From: Bretschneidera sinensis | Lineage: Eukaryota > Streptophyta > Magnoliopsida > Brassicales > Akaniaceae | Direction of reading: 5' to 3' | Assembly (NCBI GenBank): GCA_023935145.1 | Contig: CM043702.1 | Coordinates: 57,609,501-57,673,500, forward strand | Length of the DNA: 64,000 nucleotides | Part shown: positions 21,534 to 33,800 of the stretch, one piece after another | Layout: each line of letters starts with the position of its first letter | Position numbering within the stretch: position 1 is the first letter of the stretch | Program-made: the position numbers and the translations under genes | The notes under the pieces: generated by a model | Databases searched by the model: none | The model's input: the letters and a program-made list of their open reading frames with translations, nothing else | Told to the model about the DNA's origin: nothing

Positions 21534-22945
21534 TATTATGACTCCCAATAGCAGTTAATCTCCTTATATCCTTTCTACTCAATGCATCAGCTACTACATT
21601 AGCCTGTCCTGGATGATAATGAATGGTACAGTCATAATCACTAATCAACTCCATCCCCCTCCTTTGCCTCAAATTCAACTCTTTCTGGGTCGGTAAATGC
21701 ATCAAGCTTTTATGATTAGTAAAATTTCACAATTGGATCCATATAGATGATGTCTCAAAATCTTCAAAGCAAAAACTATGGCAGCCAATTCTAAATCATG
21801 GGTCGGGTAATTCCTCTCATGGTTCTTCAATTGCCTAGATGCATAAGCTATAACTCTCCCATATTGCATTAACACACATCCTAACCCTTGATATAACGCA
21901 TCACTATATACCATAAATCCTTCATAAGTAGAAGGAAGCACTTATACCAGGGCAGTAGATAATTTTTCTTTCAACATCTGAAAACTCCTCTCACATTCTT
22001 CTAACCACCTAAACTTCATGTCCTTCCTGGTCAATCTAGTTAATGGTCCAGCAATCATAGAAATTTTTTGGATGAATCTCTTATAATAACTAGCCAACCC
22101 CAAAAAGCTTCTAACTTCAGTTACACTATTGAGTCTTTCCCAATTCAACACTGCTTCTACCTTTTGTGGGTCAACTACTATTCCCTCTCTCAACACAACA
22201 TGCCCCAAGAAAGATATTTTACTCAACTAAAACTCACACTTAGAAAACTTTGCATATAATTTCTCTCTCCTCAGAATTTCCAACACTATGTCTAAATGTT
22301 GCGTATGCTCCTCTTCATTCTTGGAATATACCAGAATGTTATCAATAAACACAATTACAAATCTATCCAAGAATGGTTTAAACACCCGATTCATTGATCC
22401 ATAAATGTTTTAGGAGCATTAGTCAACCCAAATGGCATCACTAGGAACTTATGATGGCCATAACGTGTCCTAAAAGCAGTCTTAGGCACGTCCCCCTCCT
22501 TTATCCTCAATTGATGATAACCTGATCTCAGGTCTATCTTAGAAAACACTCTAGCTCCCTGTAACTATTTGAACAAATCATCTATTCTTGGCAAAGGATA
22601 TCTATTCTTGATGGTGATCTTATTCAGCTCTATAATCCATACACAATCTCATTGTCCCATCCTTCTTCTTGATAAACAATACAGGGGCTCCCCAAGGTGA
22701 CATACTATGTCGAAAAAACTGTTTATCTAGCAACTTCTGAAGTTGAACTTTCAACTCTCTCAATTCAGTTGGTGCCATTCTATAAGGTGTTATAGATATG
22801 GGTGCTGATACTATAATCACCTCAATAGAAACTCAATCTCCCTATTGGGAGGCAAACTAGTCAACTTTTCAGGGAATACATTAGAAAAATCTTTTACTAC
22901 CAAGATTTCTTCTAACTTCCTACTCTCCTTGCTAGAATCCACCAC
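21534..22945 (-). pseudogene. Tekay B pol: RNase H and reverse transcriptase
   Basis: Resumes right after the Athila-A TSD. RNase H at 21702-21941: [34 protein letters not shown]; the following TDHKS motif is shifted. RT at 21942-22820: [20 protein letters not shown] region, [10 protein letters not shown] (22330-22360, FIDD changed to FIDN), [13 protein letters not shown] and RSFLGLASYYKRFI. Stops and shifts separate the parts. The far end is cut by element C at 22946. Its counterparts in E and F allow the family to be recognized as one Tekay type. Confidence 0.9.
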
Positions 22946-24234
22946 TGTTGTGCCGATTATCTACCTAAATTAATATGCAAATAATCATACTCGTTTTACT
23001 TACAAATGCACCAGGTCTGTGGTAGCATAGTGTGCAAGTGCGAGATCATTTCCACAGGGATTGGTGAATTTCTATTTAGAATTACTTTCACAATATAAAA
23101 TAAGATAAAGAAAATATGAGTTTGGATTGAAAAGGATAAAACAAAAAACAAGAAACAAGATAATAATAAAAGTGTAGGGCTTTGATATCCACCACTAATT
23201 ATGTTTTAACATAATAAAACAATATGCCAATGCTTTAGTTATACTCTGAATATTTAATGTTTGCCAACCTAAGGGCTTGGTCCACACCTTAGGCTATTGA
23301 TCTCCTTATGCAACGAGTTAGGCATGGTGTATACTCTAACTCTTTTCTCTCTTAGGGGATTCAGCATAGGTGTATACTGAGTTGTTCCTTAGGAGAGCAT
23401 AAGGGCTGTGGCGATCGGTAACCACACGGGGCCTAGGGGCTTGGTCCACTCTCGGTTTCCCATGTTGATTAACCCGAGAATCCGGTGTGGATATCTCTTG
23501 TTACTAATGTTGAACCCAGAACTCGGTCATTCAAATTGATTCAACTAACTAATCCATACCACATGCATAAGTTGATCATACAAACACATATGAGGAATTT
23601 AAATAAACACAGGTTTAATCAAGTTAAACATCATCATATAACCATTGCAAAATTTCCAATATTGAAATATTAAGTAAACATAGTTAGGGCTTCAATCGAG
23701 CCCTACTAAAAGTTTAAGTACACATAATAAAAATAAAGGAAAGAAGAAACCCGAGAGAAGAGTTGTCAATTCTCCCCCGCAGTTTCCTTCTCCGATCCCC
23801 ACGAACAAAAACTAAACTAAAAGGAAGATAAGCTCCTCCAAAAGGGAGATATCTTTTCTGTGTTTTACAAGTCTATTTATAGGGTTCTAAGGACACTTGG
23901 AAACCCTAATTTCCAAAAGAGGGCTCTAACCCTAATTTCCAAAATAGGTGCTACCGTTTTACTGTTCACTTCTGTACCTGTGCACTCGATCACGAGCAGA
24001 GTGCGCTCGATCGCCCTTCCTGGTGTGCTCGATTGCACTCCAGACAGTATCAGCTCCAAGTTTTCCAGTTTTCTTCCTTTTAAGCTCCAAAAGATTCCAA
24101 AATGCTTCCTTTTCTTCATAGACCTATAAAAACCATGTAAAACACATAAATGAAGTAAAATGGAATAAAATAACATAAACTAAGGCTTAAATGTAAATTA
24201 AGGGGCTTAAATATGAATATTTAAGCTCCTATCA
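22946..24234 (-). repeat. Element C 3' LTR (1289 bp)
   Basis: Starts TGTTGTGCCGATTATC, ends CTCCTATCA. Contains TTCCACAGGGA, as in other Athila-type LTRs, TATA box on minus at 23874-23881, and the motif CGCTCGATCGCCC at 24006-24018, related to the repeats at 26681-26800. Confidence 0.92.
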
Positions 24235-25690
24235 CACCCTCAAACTTACATATTGCTAGTCCTTAGCAATACAAAACTAAAAACTAAATGACGAACAAAA
24301 TTAAAGATAAATTCATTTCCATGATACTAAAAAATTTAGGTTGTGCATGAAACCATGATAACCGTTCATTAGTAAGCTTATAATAAAAACACATTTTTGG
24401 ATTACAAAAGGACTTTCAAAAGCTTTATGTTACTTACCTAAGGTTGTCTTAAGGCATCGCAAGTTTGATTTGTGTGTGATGAATTAGCATATATAAGATG
24501 TGGCTTCCACATAATTTTAGTATATAGGGTTTCGATGCCCAAACTTTTATCGAATTCCTTATCAAAAAGAGCAAAAATGGCGTAATACTTACTTCTTCTT
24601 TTTTTTCTTTTTCTTTTTATCATGCGATCTTTACCATGTTGAGTTCCATCGAGCTTTCTATTTGACCCTTGTAACGAGTGTTTAGCCAATGACTCCCAAA
24701 CCAGATGGTTTTAGGGCATTAGGTGTAAAGACACCCCTAAGGACTTACTAACTCGAATCAAAAAGGCTACGGAACTAACTAATTTTTATACTTCTCAATG
24801 AAATTCCCACCTTTTGATGTGATCACTCAATGCTTACTGAGGTAAGAGGCCCAGTTACTCAGTGGGAATATTTATTATGATCATTAAAGGGTTACTTTCC
24901 ACCTTTTTACGTGAACACTCAATGCTTACTGAGGCAAGAGGCCCAGTTACTCAGTAGAAAGTTTTTACTGATCATTAGAAGCTTTTTAATCATTTTTTTG
25001 CATGATGAACATTTTTCTTTATTTTTTTCTTCTTTATTTTTCTTATGCCAAAGTGTTCCATTCAACAAGTTATCCGATTATAGTTTGATTATGGAAACAT
25101 ATACAAGAGAATTATATGTTATACCCCACACAAATGAGTGTTTAAATGTGCTCATGCAAATTTGGATCTAACTCGTGAATTCTTAGGTGCCTTGAGGTAG
25201 GTAACTAAACTCTGTAAAATTCCCATTGCAATACTATGTGTTCTAGCTTTTAAGCTTACTAATGAAGTATTATCAAATTTTTAAATCAACCAAAATTTTT
25301 GTTTACCAAAAGAACATGCATTTATCTTCCTAAAAAAAAAAACTAGGACTTAATGTGTGCATGTGTTTCAAGTGTGTGTGTAATAGTATCTAGTATCTCC
25401 CACTACCCCCAAACTTAAAATACACATTGTCCCCAATGTGTGTGGCATGGAAAGATCTTACCTGGGAGATGAAAAACTAGGTTGCTTGCTTGCTTGTCCA
25501 CGCCCCCAAACTTGAATTGGATGCACGCACTAAGTACCTGACAAAGAAAAATAAATGTTGTTCCGGAAAACAAGAAATATAAATACTAGATATGTAAACA
25601 TAAATATAAACAAAAGAAAAATACTAAAATGAAAAGGATAAGTTTGGGGTGCCTCCCATGAGCGCTAAGTTTAACGTCTTCAGCCGGACC
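24235..25690 (-). other. Element C 3' internal non-coding region, conserved with D
   Basis: No coding frame recognized. Three parts recur in D: the LTR-edge motif with palindrome (24240-24269), a strongly conserved block at 24661-24775 (CCAAACCAGATGGTTTTAGG core) and the block ending AGCGCTAAGTTTAACG at 25644-25688. A 92-bp tandem duplication carries the hairpin TACTGAG/CTCAGTA at 24835-24863 and 24927-24956. Conservation without a reading frame suggests an RNA signal or inherited 3' sequence of Athila elements. Confidence 0.72.
24253..24269. other. Palindrome beside the polypurine tract (element C)
   Basis: TTGCTAGTCCTTAGCAA, same as in Athila-A and D apart from one base, 18 bp from the LTR edge. 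On minus it is followed by the purine-rich AAGTTTGAGGGTG just before the LTR. Confidence 0.62.
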
Positions 25691-25695
25691 AAGCC

Positions 25696-26181
25696 TTATT
25701 CTTCCCCAAAACTAAGATTTGCAGCAACTAGCACAGGTAGTGTCTTATTCTCTCCCATATAAGCATAAGTCAAGTACTTCGGCAATCGCTTCAACTCCAA
25801 ATTTGGTGCCTGGACAATAAAATGGAAAAAAGTAGTATTAGAAGGCACAAGAGTGTCAAATGGATCGGTGTACTTCCTTGGATGCTTTGGATAGGCGTCT
25901 AAGAGGTGCACAGTTTCAAAGATGTCATCAGTAACATCTTCAGATTCTGGCACTATACTCGATCTTGTGAGACTATATATAAGAGCAGTTTCTAATGGAT
26001 CAACGTGATGGTCATGAAAAACTTGTTCAACAACACTTTGCTTTTGTTTACTTAGCTCCTTAGCTATGTGCCCCACTTGTACTTCTAGTCTTTGAATAGC
26101 TTGCTCATGCCTTGAATTTATTTGGCTTTGTTCAGTCCAAAATTGTCTTGCCTCTGCTATGAACTGATCTTGTGAGATCAT
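25696..26181 (-). CDS. Element C fused gag/pre-RT protein (161 aa)
   Basis: Open frame from Met 26181. The first 60 residues are a gag C-terminal helical part (HEQAIQRLEVQVGHIAKELS, coiled-coil-like). The second half jumps to the linker normally found before RT: DPFDTLVPSN, then LELKRLPKYLTYAYMGENKT and LPVLVAA. In Athila-A, protease lies between these segments, so an in-frame deletion removed it and the stop at 25696 ends the protein before RT. It follows the gag fragment at 26191 by a stop only. Whether it is translated is unknown; the retained frame is notable for an element otherwise lacking pol. Confidence 0.7.
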   Translation of the reverse strand: MISQDQFIAEARQFWTEQSQINSRHEQAIQRLEVQVGHIAKELSKQKQSVVEQVFHDHHVDPLETALIYSLTRSSIVPESEDVTDDIFETVHLLDAYPKHPRKYTDPFDTLVPSNTTFFHFIVQAPNLELKRLPKYLTYAYMGENKTLPVLVAANLSFGEE

Positions 26182-26190
26182 CAGCTGTTA

Positions 26191-26600
26191 TTATTGAACT
26201 GCCAGTTGCCTCACAATGCTCTCTAGGTCACTCTCCTTTGCTTTCGAAACTGATTGGGCTGCTAGTTGGAAGTTTCTTTGTTGCCCTTGAAGGTTCCATG
26301 CATTTTGATCATTGCTCCATGAGAAGTTGTGGTGGTTTCGCCATTCTGGATTGTAGGTATTTGCATATGGATTGTAGTTGTTGGATCCCACATAGTTTGC
26401 TTACTCTTGATCTGCAGATGAATATAAAGGGCAAATTTCAGTATTGTAATCAAAATGACTACAAATAGCACATACCTGGAGTGGTGTAGCTTGTGGCCTA
26501 GGTTAGGCAATTCGAGCAATCTTGACTTCTACAAGCATATCTAGCTTCCTCTCCATAGCATCTTGACAAGCATATCTAGCTTCTACCATTGGTGCTTCTC
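26191..26600 (-). pseudogene. Element C gag fragment (zinc knuckle region)
   Basis: Pieces of Athila gag: a zinc-knuckle remnant CAICSHFDYNTEIC near 26450-26490, then YNPYANTYNPEWRNHHNFSW, as in Athila gag after the zinc finger, down to 26191. The N-terminal two thirds of gag is missing; leader sequence follows directly upstream. Stops interrupt it at about 26400. Confidence 0.72.
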
Positions 26601-26680
26601 CCTCGATTGAATTAGTTGAAAAACTTCATTGTAGCAGTTTCAGTACTGCTTCTCCGGTACTCTCTGGAGCTTTTGCGCTT

Positions 26681-26800
26681 GAGCGCACCAAGAACAGCGC
26701 TCGATCGCACTGGGATTGCACTCGAGCGCACCAAGAACAGTGCTCGATCGCACTGGGATTGCGCTCGATCGCACCAGGGGGTGCACTCGATCGCAATGAG
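26681..26800. repeat. 43-bp tandem repeat with GCGATCGAGCG cores
   Basis: Units begin at 26681, 26724 and 26767 (exact 43-bp steps) with the shared text GAGCGCACCAAGAACAG and GCTCGATCGCACTGGGATTG. Each unit contains palindromic TCGATCGA/GCGATCGAGC-type sites. Located in the leader between PBS and gag. Related single units occur in the C LTRs (23988-24046 and 27998-28056). Overlapping open frames in all phases here are a by-product of the repeat. Confidence 0.8.
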
Positions 26801-26942
26801 GACAGAAACTCCTCCTCTGCACACCTGAACAGAAATAGAAAACAAAAAGAAGGAATAAATTTGATTTTTGATAAAAAAAAATAAAACGAAACAGAATAAA
26901 ATAAAACTAACGAAAATAATTCCAAAAAGAAATTTAGCATAA

Positions 26943-26960
26943 TACCCGGCAACGGTGCCA
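26943..26960 (-). other. Element C primer binding site
   Basis: Minus strand TGGCACCGTTGCCGGGTA, six bases from the LTR end: tRNA-Asp type with few changes. Confidence 0.85.
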
Positions 26961-26966
26961 AAAACT

Positions 26967-28249
26967 TGTTGTGCCGATTATCTACCTAAATTAATATGAA
27001 AATAATCACACTCGTTTTACTTGCAAGTGCACAAGGTCTGTGGTAGCATAGTGTGCAAGCGCGAGATCATTTCCACAGGGATTGGTGAATTTCTATTTAG
27101 AATTACTTTCACAATATAAAATAAGATAAAGAAAATATGAGTTTGGATTGATAAGGATAAAACAAGAAACAAGATAGTGATAAAAGTGTAGGGCTTTGAT
27201 ATCCACCACTAATTATGTTTTAACATAATAAAATAATATACCAATGCTTTAGTTATACTCTGAATATTTAATTTTTACCAACCTAAGGGCTTGGTCCACA
27301 CCTTAGGCTATTGATCTCCCTATGCAATGAGTTAGGCATGGTGTATACTCTAACTCTTTTCTCTCTTAGGGGATTCAGCATGGGTGTATACTGAGTTGTT
27401 TCTTTGGAGAGCATAAGGGCTGTGGAGATCGGCAACTACAAGGGGCCTAGGGGCTTGGTCCGCTCCCGGTTTCCCGTGTTGATTAACCCGAGAATCCGGT
27501 GTGGATATCTCTTGTTACTAATGTTGAATCCAGGACTCGGTCATCCAAATTGATTCAACTAACTAATCCATACCACATGCATAAGTTGATCATACAAACA
27601 CATATGAGGAATTTAAATAAACACAGGTATTAATCAAGTTAAACATCATCATATAACCATTGGAAAGGCGCCAATATTGAAATATTAAGTAAACATAGTT
27701 AGGGCTTCAATCGAGCCCTACTAAAAGTTTAAGTACACATAATAAAATTAAAGGAAAGAAGAAACCCGAGAGAAGAGTCGTCAATTCTCCTCCACAGTTT
27801 CCTTCTCCGATCTCTACGAACAAAAACTAAACTAAAAGGAAGATAAGCTCCTCCAAAAGGGAGATATCTTTTCTGTGTTTTACAAGTCTATTTATAGGGT
27901 TCTAAGGACACTTGGAAACCCTAATTTCCAAAATAGGGCTCTAACCCTAATTTCCAAAACAGGTGTTGCCGTTTTACTGTTCACTTCCGTACGTGTGCGC
28001 TCGATTGCAAAGTTGCGCTCGATCGCCCTTCTTGGTGCGCTCGATCACACTCCAGACAGTATCAGCTTCAGGTTTTCCAGTTTTCCTCCTTTTAAGCTCC
28101 AAAAGCTTCCAAAATGCTTCCTTTTCTTCATAGACCTATAAAAACCATGTAAAACACATAAATGAAGTAAAATGGACTAAAATAACATAAACTAGGGCTT
28201 AACAAATGTAAATTAAGGGGCTTAAATATGAATATTTAAGCTCCTATCA
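26967..28249 (-). repeat. Element C 5' LTR (1283 bp)
   Basis: Nearly identical by eye to 22946-24234, with small indels (the GCTCGATC-rich part differs most). TATA box on minus at 27889-27896. Ends CTCCTATCA next to TSD ACCAC. Confidence 0.92.
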
Positions 28250-28254
28250 ACCAC

Positions 28255-28682
28255 ATATGCCAAATACCCCTCACAACCCTTCTTTAGCCATTTACGGGTA
28301 GTTAAGGCAAAAATAAAATAGTTAGCAAGTCTCTTACGTTCTCCCTGAAAATTAAACTCTTCCTATCCAGGTATCTTGAACACCACATTCTTCCTAAAAC
28401 AATCTACCCAAGCATGATATGCAGATAACCAATTCATCCCAAGAATTAAATCAAAATATGTCATATCTAAAGGTAATAAATCAACTTCAAATTCTCTATC
28501 AGCCATATAAATCACACAACTCCAATAAATTGTCCTAATAATAACCCTATCCCAGTAGGAACCTCCACAACGATGGCATGCATCAAAGGACTAGCACTAG
28601 CATCAATAGATATCATATAAACACTATATGCGAAAGAATGGATTGTACCAGTATCAATCAATAATCTAACAAGTCTATTAGG
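28255..28682 (-). pseudogene. Tekay B protease fragment
   Basis: Continues B after element C. On minus, 28512-28700 reads PNRLVRLLIDTGTIHSFAYS, a retropepsin-like site with D-T-G intact, then EVPTGIGLLLGQFIGVV. Downstream codons to 28255 carry the protease-RT linker with stops. The upstream part (zinc knuckle, gag) continues at 37372 beyond element E, which cut B just before the protease motif at TSD GATAG. Confidence 0.8.
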
Positions 28683-28687
28683 GATAG

Positions 28688-30818
28688 TGTAACGACCCAT
28701 CCCGGGTTAGCCACCCCCGAGACGGTGTTATCACATTTTGAAAATCCTAGCACGACACATATATGTAACAAATAAAAATAATACTAACATAAATTCTTTT
28801 ACATTAATCTTCAACCCTCAACAAGGGAGATACATCAATTTGATCTTTAAACATTATACACAACGTAAAATGCATGAATATTTACCTATACATTTTATTT
28901 TAATTTCTCATTAGTCTGAGGATGTTGACACATACGCGACTTACAGAAAAAGATTTCGTCTGACTCTCAACCCACCAGACTATTTGTCCTGCCTACTACC
29001 TGAAATCATTGTACAATGAGAGATGAGCTTCACAAGCTCAGTGAATTAAATTTACTATAAATGGTTCAAGTTGAAAGTACTCAAGTTTTATAAATGGTCT
29101 TTCAATATTTAATCATTTATATATCATACAACTTGATACTAGAATTCTACTATCACTACACATGTCATAAGATCCATTCTCTATCAATCTATTTTTCTTA
29201 TTTATTGGTTCACCTTAAGACCATCAATTATCTCATAATTACCTCGTAATGAGGTTCACATCATAAAGTCTACCATTTAGATGGTTCTTATCACCATAAC
29301 TGTCTCTCTGTGAGACTCATCCATCTATAAATAAATTCACAATAACACATCACACAGCAGTATATTCAATAATGCAAGCAATAATTAAAACAGATGCAAT
29401 GCATGAATTATTATTAGGGAACGACTTCCCACAAGTCGACATGTTTTTATTATCTTAGACCAGCCCCCTCCAAGTTCTTTTCTTTATGCTTATCCTAGCT
29501 GTCACGTTAATTATATCCAGTATATACCGACTGTCACAGTGTCTCTTTTATTTCCAGCATATACCAGCTGTCACGGTTTTTCAATTAGATCGGCCCCTTC
29601 TCGATTCTTTTCTTTTATTTAATGCATATGCATATGAACAATAATATGAAATATGCACTGAACAATAACATAAAAAAAAAACATGAATTTAAATATATTA
29701 TATTGGCTATCCTGATTTTTCTCAAATTATAAAAAAATAATTCCACTAAATTCCTTTCAGCCCAAATCACATCAAATCATCCATCAAAGCTTGTCAAGAT
29801 CCACTAAATTTCATCTTCTCATAATTCGTATCAAAACATCAACCATAGCTCATCAAAAATTTCACTTATCGTTTTTATTATTAAATCAACTTATTATTCC
29901 AAAAATATTATTTCTTACGTAATAATTTTCTACATATCCAAAATTTCTATCATACATATTAATCAATTTTTCATCTACCAACAAAGTATAAGCTAATAAT
30001 TTATTTTAATATTATCACTAGATATACTTCATTTTTAATTAGATTACTTAAAGTAAATCTAACTCACCACGTAGCACTTAAAGCTACCCGTGGATCTCCT
30101 TCTTTACTTTCCTGTTCCTCTTAGAAATTTCCTCCGGTTGTTGATCGTCAACACCTGACATAATATTTGTATTAAATTTTTAATTATTTCTTCAATTCTT
30201 CATAAACCACACCCTTTGAAAACTCCCACTTTGAATTCCGAGAAATTTCATGTATGCTAAAAATTTAAAATAAACACTACGTTATTACCTTCCATTTTTC
30301 TGATAGCTTCTCGTGACTCTTAAAAAATTTTCCTCGTAAACCCCTTCAAAATTTTGCTCTTTCAACCTTTTTTTCGGTCTCTAAGTGTTTAGAAAAAAAG
30401 AAAAATTGAAGGAAAAACTAAATGAAATCGGTAAGTATAATATAATTATGTTTACATATATTATATATACAAAAAATTATTTTATTTTTTTGCTTTGGTT
30501 TTCAGCAGCACCCCCCCCCCAACATTTCTCCAATTACCACGTTTTTATGACTTGGCATACATGCAGCCTCTTGGCAGCAGGTGTTGCCACTTGCTGGCAC
30601 GTTTTGGCCTTTTTTTTTTTGGAAAACCTTTTTTTTTCTTTTTTCTTTTTACTATTCTCGCTTTTTGTTCTTTGTAACTACTCCTCCACGTGTTGCTTTT
30701 TTTTTAGAACTACTTTATTCAATGTAATAATAAACTGTTTACATATATTTTATTTTAATTCCATGTCATATTTATTAAATTACTTCTTTACCCTTACTTT
30801 ACGAATACAGGTATTACA
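28688..30818 (-). repeat. Element E 3' LTR (2131 bp)
   Basis: Starts TGTAACGACCCATCCCGG, ends GGTATTACA. Inside is a run of degenerate units around GCATATACCAGCTGTCACGG at about 29500-29590 and the hairpin at 30573-30598. An A/T-rich poly-T tract is at 30609-30640. Open frames inside (such as 30385-30888) show no protein family and are not called. Confidence 0.92.
30573..30598. other. Tekay LTR hairpin (element E, 3' LTR copy)
   Basis: Arms GGCAGCAGGTG and CACTTGCTGGC around TTGC. Relative to B (8985), an A-to-G on one arm is matched by a T-to-C on the other; two positions no longer pair by Watson-Crick rules. Confidence 0.55.
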
Positions 30819-30829
30819 ATTCTACCCAC

Positions 30830-33800
30830 CTTACAAAAATTTTATCCCCAAAATTTTCTTACCTAACTCTAGAAACAAATGTGAATAATATTTCTTCATA
30901 ATTGTCTCACACTTTTACGTAATCTCTTCAACATCTTTATTCCGCCATAGAACTTGAACTAATGAAATTATTTTATTATATGAGATTTGTTCGTTTAGTC
31001 TAAAATTTTCAATGGTACTTGTATATAAGCCCAATCTTTCTGAATTTCTATAGCTTAGCTCAAAATATTATGAGATTTATCAAGTAAGTGCTTCCGTAGA
31101 CGTGAATCATGGAAAAAGTTATGTTACTGCTTCAACTTTGGAGGCAAATCTAAGCTATTCACAACTAGCCCAACTTTTTCAACAACCTTATAGGGCCCCA
31201 TGTACCTCGGATTCAGCTTTCCTTTCCTTTTTTATCCTCAACACACCTTTTCATGGAGATATTTTTAATTACACCCAATCGCCTAATTGAAATTCAAGAG
31301 GTATTCTCTTAGTATCAGCATAGCTATTCAGTCTACTCTGTGTTACTTTACGATTTTCTTTGACCAATTTGATCATCTCAGTTGTTAACTCAATAATTGA
31401 TAGACCAGATATATTTCTCTCTCCCGTTTCTTCCCAACATATAGGAGTTCTACACCTCCTACCATACAATGTCTCACTCAGTGTCATCCCAATACTAGTT
31501 TGATACTGATTATTATAAGCAACTTCAATCAATGGCATGTAAGCATCCCTACTTACTGAGAAACTCATCACATTTTCCCTTAACATATCTCCTAGTACTC
31601 TAATAATCCTTTCTGTCTTAGCATGAAAAATTATATTATATTGCAACTGTGTACCTATGGCTTTCTGAAAGCCTCTCCAAAACCAAGATGTAAATCTAGC
31701 ATCTCTATTTGACACTATGCTTAATGGTGCTCCATACCACCTCATAATCTCAGTTACATTCTTCTTCAATCCTGACCACCAAAAATTCTATCTCGATCCT
31801 CTGTACATCTTATTGTTACTTGGTTGCCTCGAACCTACATTATCACGTGCCTCTCTCATTATCTCCTTTCTCAACTCCGCATCATTGGGAACACAAATCC
31901 TATGTTCAAATACCAAAATATCCTCACTTCAAATTTTTGAACTCATATTGCTTTCTAGTAAGTATTCAATGCTTAATCTTTTCTATCTTTTCATCTCTAC
32001 CTTGTATCTCTAAAGCATTTTACTATGGATGACTGTACAACCATATTCATTAACCATGATCATCTATCACTGATATTCAACTTCATTCTTATCTCTCTAA
32101 ATCTATCATCAATTTCACTTCAACACTCCCAATAGTAGTTAAACTTCTTGTAGACTTTATGCTCAATGCATCAGCTATCACTCTCGCATTGTCTAGATGA
32201 TAGTGAATTATACAATCATAGTCACTAATCAACTCCATCCACCATCTTTACCTCAAATTTAACTCTCTGGGTAGGTAAGTATGTCAAACTCTTATAACCC
32301 ATGAATATCTTACAAGTGATTCCAAACAGATGATGTCTTCAATCTTTAAAGTAAACACTATAGAAGGCAATTCTAAGTCTTGAATAGGGTAATTTCCATC
32401 ATTAATTCTTCAATTTCCTATAAGTATAGGCCCCAGCTTTTCTACGTTACACATATCCCAATCTTTGATGTGACACATCACTATACACCACAAATCCTTC
32501 CTCACCAGAAGGAAACACCAATACTGGAGCTGTAGTCAATTTCTCTTTTAGTAATTGGAAACTTTTATCACGTTTCCCACACCATACAAATCTCATCTTT
32601 CCTGGTCAATCTAGTCAACAGTATTACAATAATAGAAAAAAATTATAAAAGAATCTTCTATAATAACCAGCTAACCCCAAGAAGATTCTAATCTCAGTCA
32701 CATTAGTTGGTCTCTCCCAACTTAACATTGCCTACACCTTTTGTGGATCAACTGTTATGCCCTTTCCCGATATCACATGTTCCAAGAAAATTATTTCATT
32801 CAGCCAATACTCACACTTAGAGAACTTTGCATATAATTTCTCTCTCCTCAGAATCTCCAACACACTGTCTAATGTTTCAAATGTTGTTCTTCCTTCTTAA
32901 AATACACTAAGATGTTATTGAAGAACACGACTACAAGATTATCAAGAAATGCTTCAGACATTTTATTCATCAAGTCCATGAATATTTCTGAAACATTAGT
33001 CAATCCAAATGACATCACAAGAAACTTATGACCATAACGTGTCCTAAAAACATTCTTAGGCACGTCTCCCTTCCCTATCCTCAAACGGTGATAACCTGAT
33101 CTTAGGTTTATCTTAGAAAACACTCTCACTCGTTGCACTGCTCAAACAAATTTATTTATCCTGGGAAAAAGGTATTTGTTCTTATTCAACTATCTGTAGT
33201 CTATACACACTCTTATTATTCCATCTTCCTTCTTCGAACAACATAGGGCTCCCCAAATACATTAGGTCTGATAAATTGTTTACCCAAAAATTCTTAAAAT
33301 GGTACGTTCAACTCTCTCAATTCAGCTGACGTCATTATGTAGGGCGCTATTAAATATATGTGATGATTCTGGTATCACATCAATAGAGAATTTAATCTCC
33401 CTACTTGGAGGCAACCTAGACCACTCATCAAGAATTACATTAGAATAATATTTCATCACTAAGATTTATTCTAACTTCCTATTTTCCTTTCTAGAATCCA
33501 TTATGTATGTCAAATACTCCTCACATCCATTCTTCAACCATCGACTAGTTGTCAGAGTAAAATAAGATAGTTCGAGAGTATTTTATATTCTCTCTAAAAG
33601 TTAAACTTCTCATGTCCATATCTTGAACACTACCTTCTTTCTGGAACAATCAACCCAAGAGAAATACGTCGACAACCATTTCATTCTCAAAATTAAATGA
33701 AATTATATCATATTCAAAGATAATAAATCAGCTTCAGATTCTCTATCACTGATACGAATCACACAACCCTTGTAAGCATTTATGATTATCACTCTATCTC

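Larger units (their letters stand above)
22946..28249 (-). mobile_element. Element C, non-autonomous Athila-related element
   Basis: LTRs 22946-24234 and 26967-28249; perfect TSD ACCAC at 22941-22945 and 28250-28254. The inside is only 2.7 kb: decayed gag fragment, a short ORF fusing gag C-terminus to the pre-RT linker, and a conserved 3' non-coding part. Protease, RT, RNase H and integrase are missing, so it must have been moved by enzymes of another element. It inserted in Tekay B between RT and protease. Confidence 0.93.

Noticed and set aside
26612..26961. Several overlapping open frames on both strands
   Set aside because: They follow from the 43-bp repeat, which lacks stops in many phases; sequence reads as repeated RSSA/CDRA words.
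30385..30888. 167-residue open frame inside the element E LTR
   Set aside because: Low-complexity Phe/Tyr-rich translation with no family motif, within LTR sequence conserved as DNA across copies that lack the frame.
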